NCBI GenBank assembly: GCA_025765615.1 | Contig: JAIVFJ010000308.1 | Location: 1-64,000, forward strand | Origin: Zopfochytrium polystomum | Lineage: Eukaryota > Chytridiomycota > Chytridiomycetes > Chytridiales > Chytridiaceae | Reading direction: 5' to 3' | Length of the DNA stretch: 64,000 nucleotides | Shown here: positions 25,206 through 36,700 of the stretch, piece by piece | How the letters are laid out: every line of letters starts with the position of its first letter | Numbering within the stretch: position 1 is the first letter of the stretch | Position numbers and translations under genes: made by a program | The notes under the pieces: model-generated | Told to the model about the DNA's origin: nothing | Databases searched by the model: none | What the model saw: only the letters and a program-made list of their open reading frames with translations

Positions 25206-26078
25206 TGTAGGAAGAAAGCGCAGCCTCTGATGACCTGTGCTGCACCACCTGTGGTGCACCTCAGGTGAACAGTGTTTGTCTGTGTTGGGCCTTGTCAAAT
25301 TTCATTGGCTGACTGGTGTCATTTGATGGTCCAAGTGGCCAAACTAACAAGCCAATGGCTTCTTTGCCAAAACCAGCAATTTGCATTTGTTTGAACAAGC
25401 TGGAAAAAAACTTCAACTTTCTGTTGAGTGTTTGCTTTAGGCTTGTTCAGTGGAAAGATTGCAAATTTTTTTATTCTAATGTCTGGTTCCTGGCTGACAG
25501 ACTGAGCAGACCAAAAAAGAGATAAACAAAAAAAGTCAGGTTGCGAATCCAGCATGATGTGGGGAGTTGGACTGTGGAAGCCCGACCAAGACAGGCACTT
25601 TACCCCATGCAAAGTTGTGCTGTGCAGCATGTGCAACTTTTGCTACATTGATTGAAAAAAGTTTGTGCAAAAAACAAAGTGCAAACTTGCAATGCAATCA
25701 CTTGGGTTGCTGGGGTGGGATACTTGGCCTGCCAATTCCAACTGACCATTATCCTTCCTTTAGCTATCTAAATTCCAAACTGACAGCAAGCACAAGTTAC
25801 AACAGACAGCATCAGTGGGCAAAGTCTCTTGCTCGAGTCCAGTTTGATTGGCAGGATCCTGATTGTTGCACCTTCATGCTGTTAATCCCCTTGCCATTGG
25901 TCCTCTTGAACACTAGCCACCTGCGGAACGGTAAGGGGGGGGAGGGGGAGTGAAATGAAAAGACAGAACACACCAACTTAATAAAAAAAAAAATAAAATG
26001 AAAAAAGAAGCAGGAAACGATCAGCGGGGAAAAGTTGACAGTCTTTCACAGGTCTCGCTGCTCAGCCAAATTTGGTGT
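25206..26078. other. AT-rich spacer
   Basis: No gene or domain recognised. Confidence 0.5.
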
Positions 26079-26151
26079 GGGCATATGGCGAAATGGTTAC
26101 CGCGTTCGACTTCGGATCGAAAGATTGCAGGTTTGAGTCCTGCTATGCTCG
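26079..26151 (+). tRNA. tRNA-Arg(TCG), copy 1
   Basis: Acceptor GGGCATA/TATGCTC, anticodon stem TTCGA/TCGAA with loop CTTCGGA (TCG), T-arm GCAGG TTTGAGT CCTGC. The T-loop has T where copy 2 (46923) has C. Confidence 0.9.
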
Positions 26152-26359
26152 TGGACTGCTGGAGATACTTGGATGTCTTCCCAGGATTTTGCATGCGCCA
26201 AGTCAAAAGCAGCTTTAAGTGAGCATACTACCAGCCAGGCTCATGCCTGAATACTCCAGTTGCAGAGGATCTTGCTGTCTTGTTGTTGGGTAGTGTATGA
26301 AAAGGCTTCAGGTAGGCCCAGTCGTACCAGGGTTGTTTGCCCAAAAGGACTTGTGTAGG

Positions 26360-26441
26360 GTCCTGTTGGCGGAGTGGTTAATGCGGTGCCCTGCTAAGGC
26401 ATTTCCCTTTGGGAGCGCAGGTTCGAATCCTGTGCAGGACG
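26360..26441 (+). tRNA. tRNA-Ser(GCT)
   Basis: Class II tRNA with a long variable arm (TTTCCCTTTGGGAGC). Anticodon loop CTGCTAA (GCT), acceptor GTCCTGT/GCAGGAC with one G-T pair, T-arm GCAGG TTCGAAT CCTGT. It lies in a block of about 360 bp missing from the second copy of the surrounding repeat. Confidence 0.9.
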
Positions 26442-26814
26442 AAAGGGGGCTGAATGGCAGCCTCGTTAATTCACTTTATTTTAATTTTCATTTATTTGTT
26501 TTCAGATTTTGTGAGCCTCTGGGGTTTGGGAGTCACGGCCAAACTGGGTCCGACGTCTGAATAACAATCTTGCAGGTGTGCCAGCTGACCTTGCCCACTT
26601 CTGAGACTTGCTGCAAAAGTTTGAGTGCGGCAAAGTTTCACTGAAGAGATGACAAGTCCAAGTCTGCCTGACAGCACAGTTAAAGGGGGTGCCAGTGAGA
26701 CCTTTGGCGCCCTGGGGCACAAGCTAACCAATGCTGTATCGACTTGAGCCATATGGTCAGACAGAAATGTCAGTAGTGGCGTGAGGTCAACTCTCTTTTG
26801 CAGAAACACTGACA

Positions 26815-26886
26815 GGGGATTTAGTCTAGTGGTATGATTTCTGCTTTGGGTGCAGGAGGTCCCGGGTTCAATCCCCGGAATCCCCC
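26815..26886 (+). tRNA. tRNA-Pro(TGG), copy 1
   Basis: Acceptor GGGGATT/AATCCCC, anticodon loop TTTGGGT (TGG), T-arm CCGGG TTCAATC CCCGG. Identical to copy 2 at 47318. Confidence 0.92.
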
Positions 26887-27028
26887 GATATCCCACTGTC
26901 TTAGGCTTGCAAGATCCCCAAAGTGCTGGCTGATCCCATGCATGATTGCCAGAGCGGTGTTTGTGGAGCCAGGGGACAATCATTCTGTGAGTTGTTTTTC
27001 CCAGGTGCTGGACCCAGCACTGGCAGTA

Positions 27029-29159
27029 GGGGTGGATGCCATTGGGCCCAAAGTAGCGTCAACCATAACATAAGCACAGGCATGCCAGCCCAAGCTCTCG
27101 TCATCAGAGTCAAACATTTGTGGCCTCCGTCAACAATGCAGGTCCAGTCACAGAACTTGATTGAGTTGACAGATCCTTCGAGGGAGTACATGTACGCGCA
27201 GGTGCAGCTATGGGTGTGGGCTTACGTGTAGCTGTATGGGCAGGCACCTCCATGGTGCTTGCACAGGCACAGCGTCTGGCACAGCGTCTTGCTGATACCC
27301 AGAGTTGCTTCAGGATAAGGCTCGGTGGTTTGCTTAACCAGAGTTCTGACTTGCATTGTTCTGCCCTGAAAATATTCCAGTGAAAGCAAAGCACATGAAA
27401 CTTTCAAGCAATATATGCCACTGGGTGAAATTTTACATTGTTTTAAGCACTGTGCTGGCCTTAAACCAGTCGGATAAAGCACCAGTTTGGTCAAACCGCT
27501 GAGCCCTTACTTCAGGATGGACCAGGAGCCAGCTGCCGCTCATCAGCAATCTGCAGGTACGGGTAATGCGCTGAGGGTGGCAGCAGAGGGAGTTCAAGTG
27601 CAATCCAAGCAGCTACACAACAAAGCTGTTATTTGGTTGTACATTGAGGCTGCTATCGAGAGGTGAAACATACCAAGAAGTTTGTGTCTGTGCCAGGTCC
27701 AGGCTTGCGTACACACAGGTAAGGGTTCAGACTGTTGAGGAATTCTTGAGATATCACCTGAAACCTGGCCTTGGTAAAGTCTGGCTTTTCCGGTTTTTGT
27801 CCCAGTGCTGTCCCAGAACCAGCCATCACACAAGGCTTGGTCTTCACACACTGGCCCAAGCGAAATGTTGTTCTTGCCTCTTCAGCTTGATCTGGTGGCT
27901 CAGGCCTAAGAGGACTCATCTTCTCCCTCCTTGGTCAACAACGCACTGGCCAGGGAGAACCACCTCAACAAACAAAGAACAATATGATGGCACTGAGAGA
28001 GAGAGTTTTATTGAGGAAAGTAAGATAGAACATAGATAAAGAGAAGGGGAGGGGTGGCAGGGTTTAAAGCAGTCAAGGAGAAAAAGAAAAGACAAGAAGA
28101 AAGAAAGAAGGAAAGCAAGAAAATGAAACAACACAAAAGAATTAAAAAAGGAGAAAAGGAAAGAAAAGAACAATTGGTAAGGCGACAGCCACACATTCAG
28201 CCACACCTCTCTCAAATTTGAAGATTTTCCTTCAAAATTGACGATGGATGAAATTTGAAGCTCTGGGAGGCCACACGTCATTGCACAGAAAGGGGATGGA
28301 AGAATGGTAAAAGGGAGCGACGTCAACCAAAGCAACAAAAACTAAACAGGAAAGAAAAGGGGTGTGTCCTCTATGCTGTGTCCCAGTCAGCATAAAGAAC
28401 ACAAGAAGCTCTTTTATGATGCAGAGGACAGGACAAAGGTTTGCTGTTATGCAAGTATAAATTGTGGGAAAGTTTAAAATTAGAATTTTCATGGTGGTGG
28501 GCCTACTATGTTGGTAATTGTCAATAATTATCTCAGGGAGCGCTTGTAAAACCCCAGCTAACTACTGACCCATGAGATTAGAAATGTCATAGGCCACCCA
28601 AAGCTTTTGGGTTGCATCTACAACCCTAGCAGGCACCAAACACCACTGCTGCAATACGGATCCTCACACTGGCAGCCAGCAACTGGCAAACCACAGGTTT
28701 TGTTTGCTGGTTGTATTGCGGTCATTCCTAAGGATCTAAATCAATAGAATATAGTGACATTTGGACCCATATTGGTGTTGTATGGCTTGGTCCAGTGGCT
28801 ATTTACCTGGCAATTTACCTGGCTATTTACCTGGCTATCTATATTGATATCAGGTTGTAGATTTGATTTCCTCCAGAACAAATGAAAGTAGACTTGATGC
28901 CAATAAATATCAGAGTATTGCTATTGTCACTGGGGAGAGTCTCTGCAGTTTTTTCACATATTGCTATCACAAAAGGATTTTTGTGATGTGATCTATGCGA
29001 TATTTCTTGAGTATCAAGATATCAATTTCGATCCTTAGTTACTTCCAGCAGCCTCCAATAATTGGAGAACGACCATGCACCTGTGGCAAAATTCAGGACC
29101 CCTAATAGCAATGGAGGTAACAGTCAGGCCGCTCTTGCACTGTTTTAAATGCCCTCCAA
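27029..29159. other. Repeat DNA without recognised genes
   Basis: Mostly the left arm of the large inverted repeat. Longer frames (for example 27,594-28,339) lack any recognised motif and run through low-complexity A/G-rich sequence. Confidence 0.5.
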
Positions 29160-29241
29160 CGACAACGGCAGGACTCGAACCTGCGCACCCAAAGAGTAAC
29201 AGATTTCGAGTCTGTCGCCTTAACCGCTCGGCCACGTTGTC
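29160..29241 (-). tRNA. tRNA-Ser(CGA), left copy
   Basis: Class II tRNA on the minus strand: acceptor GACAACG/CGTTGTC, anticodon loop CTCGAAA (CGA), variable arm TACTCTTTGGGTGC, T-arm GCAGG TTCGAGT CCTGC. It sits in the inverted repeat; its twin is at 61955 on the plus strand. Confidence 0.92.
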
Positions 29242-29397
29242 CACAGGGACAGCAGAGCACTGTAACTGTATTATTGCTCTATGCTACGCGACTGTTGCCA
29301 GAAAGCCCTCACCTGGAGTGAACTGCTGTGTCATGAGACAGCCAAACAGAAGCCAAGCGTCCTGAGACATCCAACCACAGTCCTAAAGTTAGGTGGA

Positions 29398-29640
29398 GCT
29401 AGTAGCAAGAGGTACAAGACAGACCTGATCCCAGTGTGACTGTCAGTTATCACTCTACACAATCCCCTTGCTGAGAGAGAGCCATTGCTGGTGCAGACCC
29501 AGGCGCTGGCTCATGCTGTTGATAAATATTTCTGAGTAAAGTGGAAAGGAAACCAGTGAAACCACTTGTTCTCCTCCTCTGGCAAGAAATAATTTTAGGA
29601 GAGGTGTTTCCCCCCACACCAGTCACCCTCACCTAGCGAC
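29398..29640 (-). repeat. Dispersed repeat copy
   Basis: One of about six copies of a roughly 250-bp family with the core AGCAAGAGGCACAAGAC and GTGACTGTCAGTTAT. Other copies lie at about 23.05, 48.43, 55.94, 59.2 and 61.56 kb. Confidence 0.75.
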
Positions 29641-30342
29641 ATTGCAGTGTGCAAGGCATCATTATAATCCTGTCTCAGTTATTCATACTAGGGATTTTCA
29701 ACCTCTTCAAGATCAGGAACAGGAACACCCAGAAACACACAAAACACACATGTCCGCCAGGGTACTGATCTCCTGTCCTTAGCCATGAATTGAATTCAAG
29801 GTACAGGGCTTGCAGCAGGGTATGCACGCTTTTGTTTCCCAAGCCAAGTCAAAAGTTGAAATAAGTGATGGACAGCGTTTGTCTTGGCTGTGTGCCCTTT
29901 TTCTTTGCATGGTTTCGGTCAGACGGGTCCCTGGGCCCATCCTCCTCAGCTGTGCTACCCATGCTGGACAGCTTGGGGGATGCCTCTGGCAATATCCAGC
30001 TGATTCAAGCATTGCATGTCCACTTGGGAAGGAAATTGGGTTCAATTTCAATCCCCCAAATTCAGTTTCTGATGCCTCTCCACGCAAGGAGCAGATACGG
30101 ATTTGGCATTATTCAGCTGGGGATGCTGAGGAATCCATGCCTTTTTTTGGAGATTGTCTGGTGAAAATTTTGGGTTAGGGCCACTGCCCTTTTTATTTAT
30201 ATATATATTTTTTTCGTTCATTTACCTTATTTTTATTTATTTATTTATTTTTTCTTTCACACTGATGATCTCAGCTTGTTGGCTGAAGTTGATGAAAGTT
30301 GCACTGAAAAGGGCAAAAATCCACATCGGTCAATGCTATTTA

Positions 30343-30416
30343 GGCCCGTGTAGCAAAGTGGTATTGCGTTCCCCTCCTAAGGGAGAGATCGTGGGTTCAA
30401 TCCCCACCATGGGCCT
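30343..30416 (+). tRNA. tRNA-Arg(CCT), intact copy
   Basis: Acceptor GGCCCGT/ATGGGCC, D-arm GCAAAGTGGTATTGC, anticodon loop CTCCTAA (CCT), T-arm GTGGG TTCAATC CCCAC. It is the intact reference for the split copy whose parts lie at 31,176-31,196 and 39,963-40,018. Confidence 0.92.
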
Positions 30417-31175
30417 ATCTCCGTGGGGCATGTTGTTGTGCACTAGAGAGTGTTTTCCCCCCTCTACTCCAAAAAGCAAGAAATCCCACTGGGCAGTGTC
30501 GAGCTGGACTCTTGAGAATGATCTAGGGTGTGGTTTATGAGGTGTGCCAGGGTGGTGAGATTGGACCTTGGGAGCATGTGCTGCATGTCCATAAGGTGTT
30601 CATCTTACCTCAAGCCATCAGCCCCAGCCTGCAGCCAAGAAGAGCATCTCTGATGGCTTAGATTGGGATTTGATTGTTTGAGAAGATGAAGGTGGTTGGG
30701 CCTGATGGCTTGCCTAGCTCCACTGGAAAGCACCTATTCCCTGAGGCTCTGTCAGCTCTCCGTGCTCCCATCAAAACATGTGAACATCATTGTCATCAAG
30801 CGACCCAAGCCATCACGTCTGCCAAGGTGTCCACCAGGAAGCAGTTGGGCTCTCCCAACTGTTGAGGTCGGAGGAACTGGTCAAAGTGGGATTCAAGCCC
30901 ACGCCAGCAGAGTCAGACTGTGTCAGTTTTGAGAGCTCAAGCTGTGTGGTGAAGAAGTTTGGTATACCTCTGCCATCAGTTGTACGAAAGTTCAAAAATT
31001 TTCTCAATTCAGAACAAAAGCAAACAAGAAAAAAGAAAGAAGGAATGATGGGAAAATCTGTGGTTTACGCTGGCGAAACACTCAATCGTGAATTCGCAGG
31101 GAACTTTTCGTTCATTCTCCTGTCCTCAGCGGCGAGAAATCCCATTGGTGGACTTATTTACGCTTGAACTTGGAA
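30417..31175. other. Spacer left of the split tRNA
   Basis: No gene recognised. The DNA is AT-rich, and a short A/G-rich tract lies near 31,010-31,045. Confidence 0.5.
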
Positions 31176-31196
31176 GCCCATGGTGGGGATCGAACC
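31176..31196 (-). pseudogene. 3' part of a tRNA-Arg(CCT) gene split by the mobile element
   Basis: On the minus strand this reads GGTTCGATCCCCACCATGGGC: T-loop, 3' T-stem and 3' acceptor strand of tRNA-Arg(CCT). It differs from the intact gene at 30343 only at the T-loop purine (here the canonical TTCGATC) and the last acceptor base. Upstream sequence on that strand (AATT at 31,197-31,200 and beyond) is the left end of the element, so the tRNA breaks off inside the T-arm. Confidence 0.9.
31192..31196. repeat. Left 5-bp junction repeat (GAACC)
   Basis: GAACC at the left border, identical to the right border word at 39,963-39,967. It corresponds to GGTTC of the tRNA T-loop/B-box and is the probable crossover word. 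Confidence 0.8.
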
Positions 31197-31217
31197 AATT
31201 CTCAATACACATTGAAA

Positions 31218-31270
31218 ATTGACGGGAAAATTTCTCGATTGACGGGCAAACGCGGGAAAGTGCGGGAAAG
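31218..31270 (+). promoter_or_regulatory. Left subterminal motif cluster of the element
   Basis: Two copies of ATTGACGGG (31,218-31,226 and 31,238-31,246) and two of GCGGGAAAG (31,252-31,260 and 31,262-31,270) lie within 80 bp of the left border. Related words occur in opposite orientation at the right end. This is a plausible binding array for the recombinase. Confidence 0.5.
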
Positions 31271-31369
31271 GGTATGTGCACCCTACCTACCAACGACTCA
31301 GTCACTTTCGGCTTTCCGCTCGCGCAGCATAGCTGACGGAGCCCACACTCAGCAGACCTTAGCGCACAT

Positions 31370-31858
31370 ATGAAGTCGACCTTCTTCTGCACCACCTTGG
31401 GGTGCACTTACAAGAGTACGAAACGATTCAACACCAACCGGCACATTGTGCGAAATCACTTGGGGGCCGACACTATCCCTTGAAAGCGAGTATTTCGCCA
31501 CCAACCAGAAGACAGGGCTTATTACCGAATGCATGGCCAAGTGGCCTCAAGGGAGCGTAACCGGGACAAACGGCGGAAGGCACAATACATTCGCTACCAC
31601 TTGTTGGTGTTTTCACCTCTTCTTAGTTTCACTAATCTTATTCTCATCACATAGAGGGAAACGACTGCAAGTATTTTTGACAGATATACAGCCTTCCCCT
31701 ACAGCTGCTTCTGGTCAGACTAAAGCGCGTTTTGAGCGCGCCCGCCGGCGCTGGATCACTAAGCTCACTGCCGAGCTTGGTGCAGAGTGGGACGAGCGTT
31801 TCAATCCCAGAATTGAGCTCAACATTCTTGCAGCTCTCGAGCGAGAGCTCGACATCTG
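31370..31858 (+). pseudogene. C2H2 zinc-finger reading frame with an in-frame stop
   Basis: From the ATG at 31,370 the frame encodes one clear C2H2 finger: FFCTTLGCTYKSTKRF then NTNRHIVRNHLG (Cys-x4-Cys, His-x4-His). A TGA at 31,481-31,483 interrupts. The same frame then continues with a basic, plausible segment EDRAYYRMHGQVASRERNRDKRRKAQYIRYH. A pyrimidine-rich possible intron (about 31,608-31,660, donor GTGTTT or GTTTTC, acceptor CACATAG) leads to a last exon ending FNPRIELNILAALERELDI and a stop near 31,859. AATAAA follows at 31,889-31,894. Either the gene is inactivated by the TGA or a splice I cannot see skips it. Role unknown; sequence-specific DNA binding is likely if it is expressed. 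Confidence 0.5.
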
Positions 31859-31987
31859 AGCGGCTGTCGGTTTCAGCTCGTAACTCATAATAAACTTATT
31901 TCAATAGCCTTTCCTCTGTTGATTCGTCAGTCCTGCCTGCTGGAGGCACTGACGCACTACAACGCGCAACTATTCAGCAATGCGCCA

Positions 31988-33530
31988 CTACACCAGAGCC
32001 GGCCGGAACGTGGCCCGTGGCATTGTCCCATCCTTCGCTGCAATGCCCAAGACAGATAACGCTACATGAAGCAGCTGCAAGTGGTGAACGCGGGGCGGTG
32101 GAGACGGTCCCGGCTGTGCGATGACATCCCTCGTGGGCTGCGCGCAGTAGATCAGAGCAATGGTGTGATTATGACGTTGCCTACTGCATGTGGTTGGCAA
32201 GTAGGTCGATGATGGTGGAGAAGCAGCTGCCAGTCAGGGCCGGAAGAGGAGAGCAAGTCTACAGGTAAATCTGGACAGACTGATATGACGACTTTTTCCT
32301 CCATTTTATTAACGCAGCAGCGGCAGTGGCGAGCAACTCGTCCAAACCTTGCAGCTTCATCAACACAGAGAAGGTCCGCCTCTCAAGCACACACGTTCCC
32401 ACTCTCGCACACAGACGACACCTCGTCGAGGGCGCGTTCAACCCACCGGCTGGTAGTCCTCGTTGCCCCCCCACTTCTTTCGCCCACCCCCATCAATCGG
32501 CGTTCTGGCATAAGCGCGTGTGGTGCGCACAAGTTGTAGATCCACCAGCACCAGAAGGCGTCGCGAGAGGGAGAGGTGAAGGATGGGGAGTAGAGTGCCG
32601 AAGGAGGCGGGGGGAGAAATCAGAACGGCGATGGGGACGGTGCGGTGGAGATGATGGTGGTTGAGGAGAGGGAGGTGCGGCGGCGCCGATCCTTCTCATC
32701 ATCCTCCTCCTCCTCGCCGCCACCGCCGCCGCCGCCAGCGCACCAGTTTCCATTCCCTCCCGGATGACAGTAACGGCGGCGCCCTCCCCTCGTCAGGACT
32801 CCTGTGGTACGTCTGCACCGAGCGACCATCGGTGCCAACAGCGACTGCTGTTCTGCCACTGCCACCGCCACCGCCTTGCCTCGTCCTCACCAACTTCGCC
32901 GCGTCCCGCGCAACGGCTCCACTCCGCCCCCCCCCCCCCCCCCCCCCCCCCCCCACCACCGGTGCGTTGGCAACAGAGGCGGCGGCGGTGACTGTCAAAG
33001 TTAGAAGCCGGTTGCAGTTGCTGTTGCTGTTTTCACCGCAGGATTTGGCAGCTTCCAGTTGTCCTCTTTTTATTTTTTTTTTTTCCATCCTGCTGACTGT
33101 GCTGCTTTCCTATCCTGGGCAGGCGGCTGCCACTGTCGCTGATACACAGTTGTCGCGGTCTCCGTCGCGAGTGCGCGCAGCAGCTGCATGGCTTCTCCGT
33201 TGCGTCTGCGGCCGTGGCGGCTTGGTTCGTTGTCGCAGCCCTCGGTTTTGCGGAGATCAGCGTCGCGGTAGATGTGCAGTTGGTGCTGTAGCGAAGAATG
33301 GGTTGATGTGGTAGGCGTCGAACCGCGGCGAGGTGCGGAGGGTGCGGCAGACGACGCAGCGCGCTTTGATTGTGTTTGCGTCGTCAAAGACGGGGTCGGA
33401 AGCGGCATCTTCTAGCTCGAGCGTGCAGAGGGAAGTTGGAGCGTCCTCGATGGAGGCTGGCGGGATCTGCTCTGCCTGGAGCGTGCGGCGGGGAGTGGCG
33501 ACGAGACTGCCCAGCTCGACGACGAAGACT
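31988..33530 (-). CDS. Possible GC-rich minus-strand gene inside the element (unresolved)
   Basis: A GC-rich block unlike the rest of the element. The best coding piece is on the minus strand at about 33,530-33,255, after a good acceptor (CCCCATTTCCACAG). It reads AVFVVELGSLVATPRRTL, then DDANTIKARCVVCRTLRTSPRF and DAYHINPFFATAP, with a CxxC pair. A shifted frame continues HQLHIYRDADLRKTEGC. Further downstream, minus-strand frames end KLQGLDELLATAAAALIKWRKK (about 32,290) and LLHVALSVLGIAAKDGTM (about 32,000). These could be exons of one gene. I find no start codon upstream of 33,530, and a C run at 32,930-32,954 adds low complexity. It may be a captured host gene fragment. Family not recognised. 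Confidence 0.3.
32929..32954. repeat. Poly-C tract
   Basis: Uninterrupted C run of about 26 bp inside the GC-rich block of the element. Confidence 0.9.
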
Positions 33531-33728
33531 GCGCTGTGGAAATGGGGAAACGGTGGAGCAGGCCCTCGCTGTCAGTGTCAATTAATATTTTTGGACAGGG
33601 AGAGAGAGAGAGAGAGAGACAGCTCTGAGCGAGCGTCGCAAATGAGATTTTGTTGCGACTGGGGCGGCAACCGTGACCTATTTTACGTGTAATAGCAAAA
33701 CGCGAAAAATTACTTCCACCCTAGCAAT

Positions 33729-36700
33729 ATGAGCTCAGTGAATGAGGACATAGGCTCGTTGGTGGAGTTGGCCCTTCAACATGCTGACATCTCACTGCGA
33801 GAGGAACGTGTAAATGTAGAACGGCAGGCTGCCTCCTCGTTTGTGGATGACTGTGTTGAAGTGTTCAGGGACGCAGCCTTTGAAGACGAAGACTATGATG
33901 ATGGCGATCATGACCATCAATCTGACTGCAAAACGCAGTCAAGCGATGATGATGAGGATGAAATTGAACACTTGGAGGCAGGCGAGGCTGTGTCTGGAGA
34001 AGAGAAGTTCAACCCAGCAAGCTCGCCGTCATTTGCAAAAGTTACAAGGCATCGCGATGCAAAGAGTATGGTTACTACTTACGCAATTCTATGGAACTAT
34101 TTTAAAAAGCTTGGAACTGTCTTGCGAAACGAGCTTTTTGACTACATAGCGAAGAAGAACGAGGAATACTATGGCCCAGAACTAGCTATTGTCAAACCTG
34201 GATATAAGAAGCTGAGACTTGATCGGTCAGAGAAACTGAAGGATATTGCGAGTAGGATCATGCGGCGACGGCAAACTACACTCCGGGCAGATAATCTTGC
34301 AATGAACTTTGTCAGGGTAAGCGGCGAAATGAACAGTATGATTGACTAATTAAAGCTCAGCTGTTTCTTGAGAACAACCAATCAGAGCAGGAGAATTGGA
34401 TTCTCATGGATCTGGTTACTTGCGGCCTCATATCGGATTTCGTTGAGAGTAGTCCAGTTCAAAGACGAAACTCCAGCAAATGGGCAGGCGGACGCAAGGA
34501 TGAAAAAAGCGGCCAGTCGATTGAACTCCTTGGGCAAAAAATTGTAAGCCTACTTTCTCGTTATCGATTACCGCTTTTTTTTTAGTGCTGTGTACTTATG
34601 CAACAAAGTCAATGCACAAAAAAATGTTTGCCTTTTATGCTGTTTTCCACAGCTTCATTTCAATCTTTGAGCCTGAGCTTGAACCACCAACATCTTCAGC
34701 GCATTTGAAGACCAAAATGCGCAGCTTTGTTTTCAATTCAAACAAACGATCATCCAGGTTATTGCTTCCCTCATTTGCTTGTTCTTACTTTTGTGGCAGT
34801 GAAAATCCTGATGTCATGGCGGGAACATTATTTGAGGCTGAAGTTGATCCCGAGAAGTTTGAGCAGCAGCTGCGAGGGTGCTGGAGAGAAACTGGACGAA
34901 AGCAAAGAGGAATACGAACGTGGACAATGTGCAACTTTACCCACGGAACTGCCACTCGTGCGAATGAGCCCCTCAACACGAATTTCAACTGCTTGGGTCA
35001 ATACGAATATCTCATTCCTGCCTGTGGACCGGTAAATGCATTAGTAATGCTTCTTCAAGAATGGAAAACGAAAAGGCAAGACCAGGTACCAATAATTTGA
35101 AAGTTTATGATGTCAAACTGATGCATTCGCTGAAGATTTTGCACTCTCGATTTATTGCTGCTTTGCCCCACAAGGATTCACTGCGATGTGCCCTTGGGTC
35201 GCTTGGAATACATTTGATAGACCGCTTTAACTGGAGAAATTATGCAAAAGATGAGTTTCCCAACTTTAGCCTTGGTAAGCTTTCAAGATTAAGTGACAGA
35301 CACATTAAAGATTTTGAAGGTTCGAATGGACTCCAGTCGGTCCTTTTCCCAAGTCAGGAAGATCCAACCAAGCCAATGGCGAACTCAACAGCAAATAGAA
35401 ATATGAAGAAAGCCAACAATGCAGCAGATATTGAAACAAGTGTGGTTCTTCACGCTGGGCGAAAAGTTTCCGCGTTTCAGGCCATCAAGCGTGGTACATC
35501 ACCACAAGCTGTCGCAGATATGGCTGGTTGGGCCCAAAACACAGTTGGGGAGAGGAAGTACTATGGGCAAATACCACAATTTCCTGTTCTTGTTGCGTTT
35601 GCTGGATTTGATTTGTCTGAGCCATATTTGGTCCCTCGAATCTACGCAGTCCCACCAGATGAACTCGAAAAATCTGTTTTAAGTAAATTGGATGATGTGT
35701 TCACCAGTGGAAGAGAAGTCAGTCCACAAACTGCACTCGCAGCATTGAAATTATTGCGAAGGTCTGCCCTGCAGGTACGTGGTGGTTCGATAATTGAGGC
35801 CTCACCAACTATTTCAAGACTCTGGCTTCTTTGGATTACAAGGAATCATTCCACGGGAACACTACTGCCGGAAATGCCTTCCATTCATTCACCCTCAATG
35901 GAAAAGTTTTGTCGGCCTTGTAAAGTCAAAGGAAACAGCCCCCATCTTTGAGCTTCCCGATGGACGACTATTCCCAGATGGCTGTGCCAAAGTGAGAATC
36001 TGAGGTTTTTGTTTGAGTAATTAAACTTGCAAAAGGTGGACCCTGCTTTACTCCTAGTCATGAGCCACTTTGCTCAACTTTCCAACAAACTCTTTTGGCT
36101 GTCGAGAAATGCTTGGCCATTGCTCAGAAGCAAAATGAAGACATTGCTGTGCTTCAAAAATCTTTTGTGGACTTTTTCCAAAGACCTTTTGAAAACTTCA
36201 GAGCTATCAGAATGGAGCAAGAAGAGATGAAAAGTCGGCTATTCAAGCTGGATATCCTCAGAATGTTTCTCGAGGACACAGTTTGTCTCATCTGTCGAGT
36301 CCAAAAACCCCCACAAGAACTCCTGTTCCAATAAGAGCCCCAACTCAGTTTCAACATCCAGCAACTCCTCACTTGGATCACCAGACTCCACGCAAAGGCT
36401 CATCACTGCACGCAGCAGAGCAAGTTAGTTGCTGTTCCTTAATGTTTCTTTCCTGGTTAACAGTCTGTTCTTCCAGTTGGAATTAAATAATCCTAAACAA
36501 AATCTCAATGCCTCCGGAGCTGAGTTGCTGAGAGGATCACCCACTCCAGCACCCCCTGAGAGACACCGACTTCGTGACCCGTTCGATAATTTTGCGGATG
36601 AGTATAGGCAGATTTCGACTCAAGATACAGTGAGAGCCCCCGCACCTTTAATTGTACAGTCCAGCGGCAACAAAGATGTCAAGCACAATCAAGATGGCCT

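Larger units (their letters stand above)
26033..27028 (+). repeat. Segmental direct repeat, copy 1 (tRNA-Arg + tRNA-Pro)
   Basis: Sequence from AGTTGACAGTCTTTCACAGG to GACCCAGCACTGGC is repeated in the same orientation at 46,872-47,560. Compared with that copy, this one holds about 360 extra bases (26,356-26,715) that carry tRNA-Ser(GCT). Confidence 0.85.
27182..29866 (-). repeat. Large inverted repeat, left arm
   Basis: Reverse complement of 61,300-64,000. Matching landmarks include the tRNA-Ser(CGA) gene, AGGGAGTACATGTA at the outer edge, and the run TTGAATTCAAGGTACAGGGC. The right arm is cut by the end of the window, so the repeat may be longer. No transposase or reverse transcriptase motif is seen in it. 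Confidence 0.85.

Noticed and set aside
27594..28339. Frames in the large inverted repeat as transposon proteins
   Set aside because: No catalytic motif, high low-complexity content, and equal openness on both strands.
34585..34760. Frame starting right after the TTTTTTTAG acceptor as the recombinase exon
   Set aside because: That acceptor puts the previous exon out of phase. The acceptor near 34,608 keeps the frame, though this stays uncertain.
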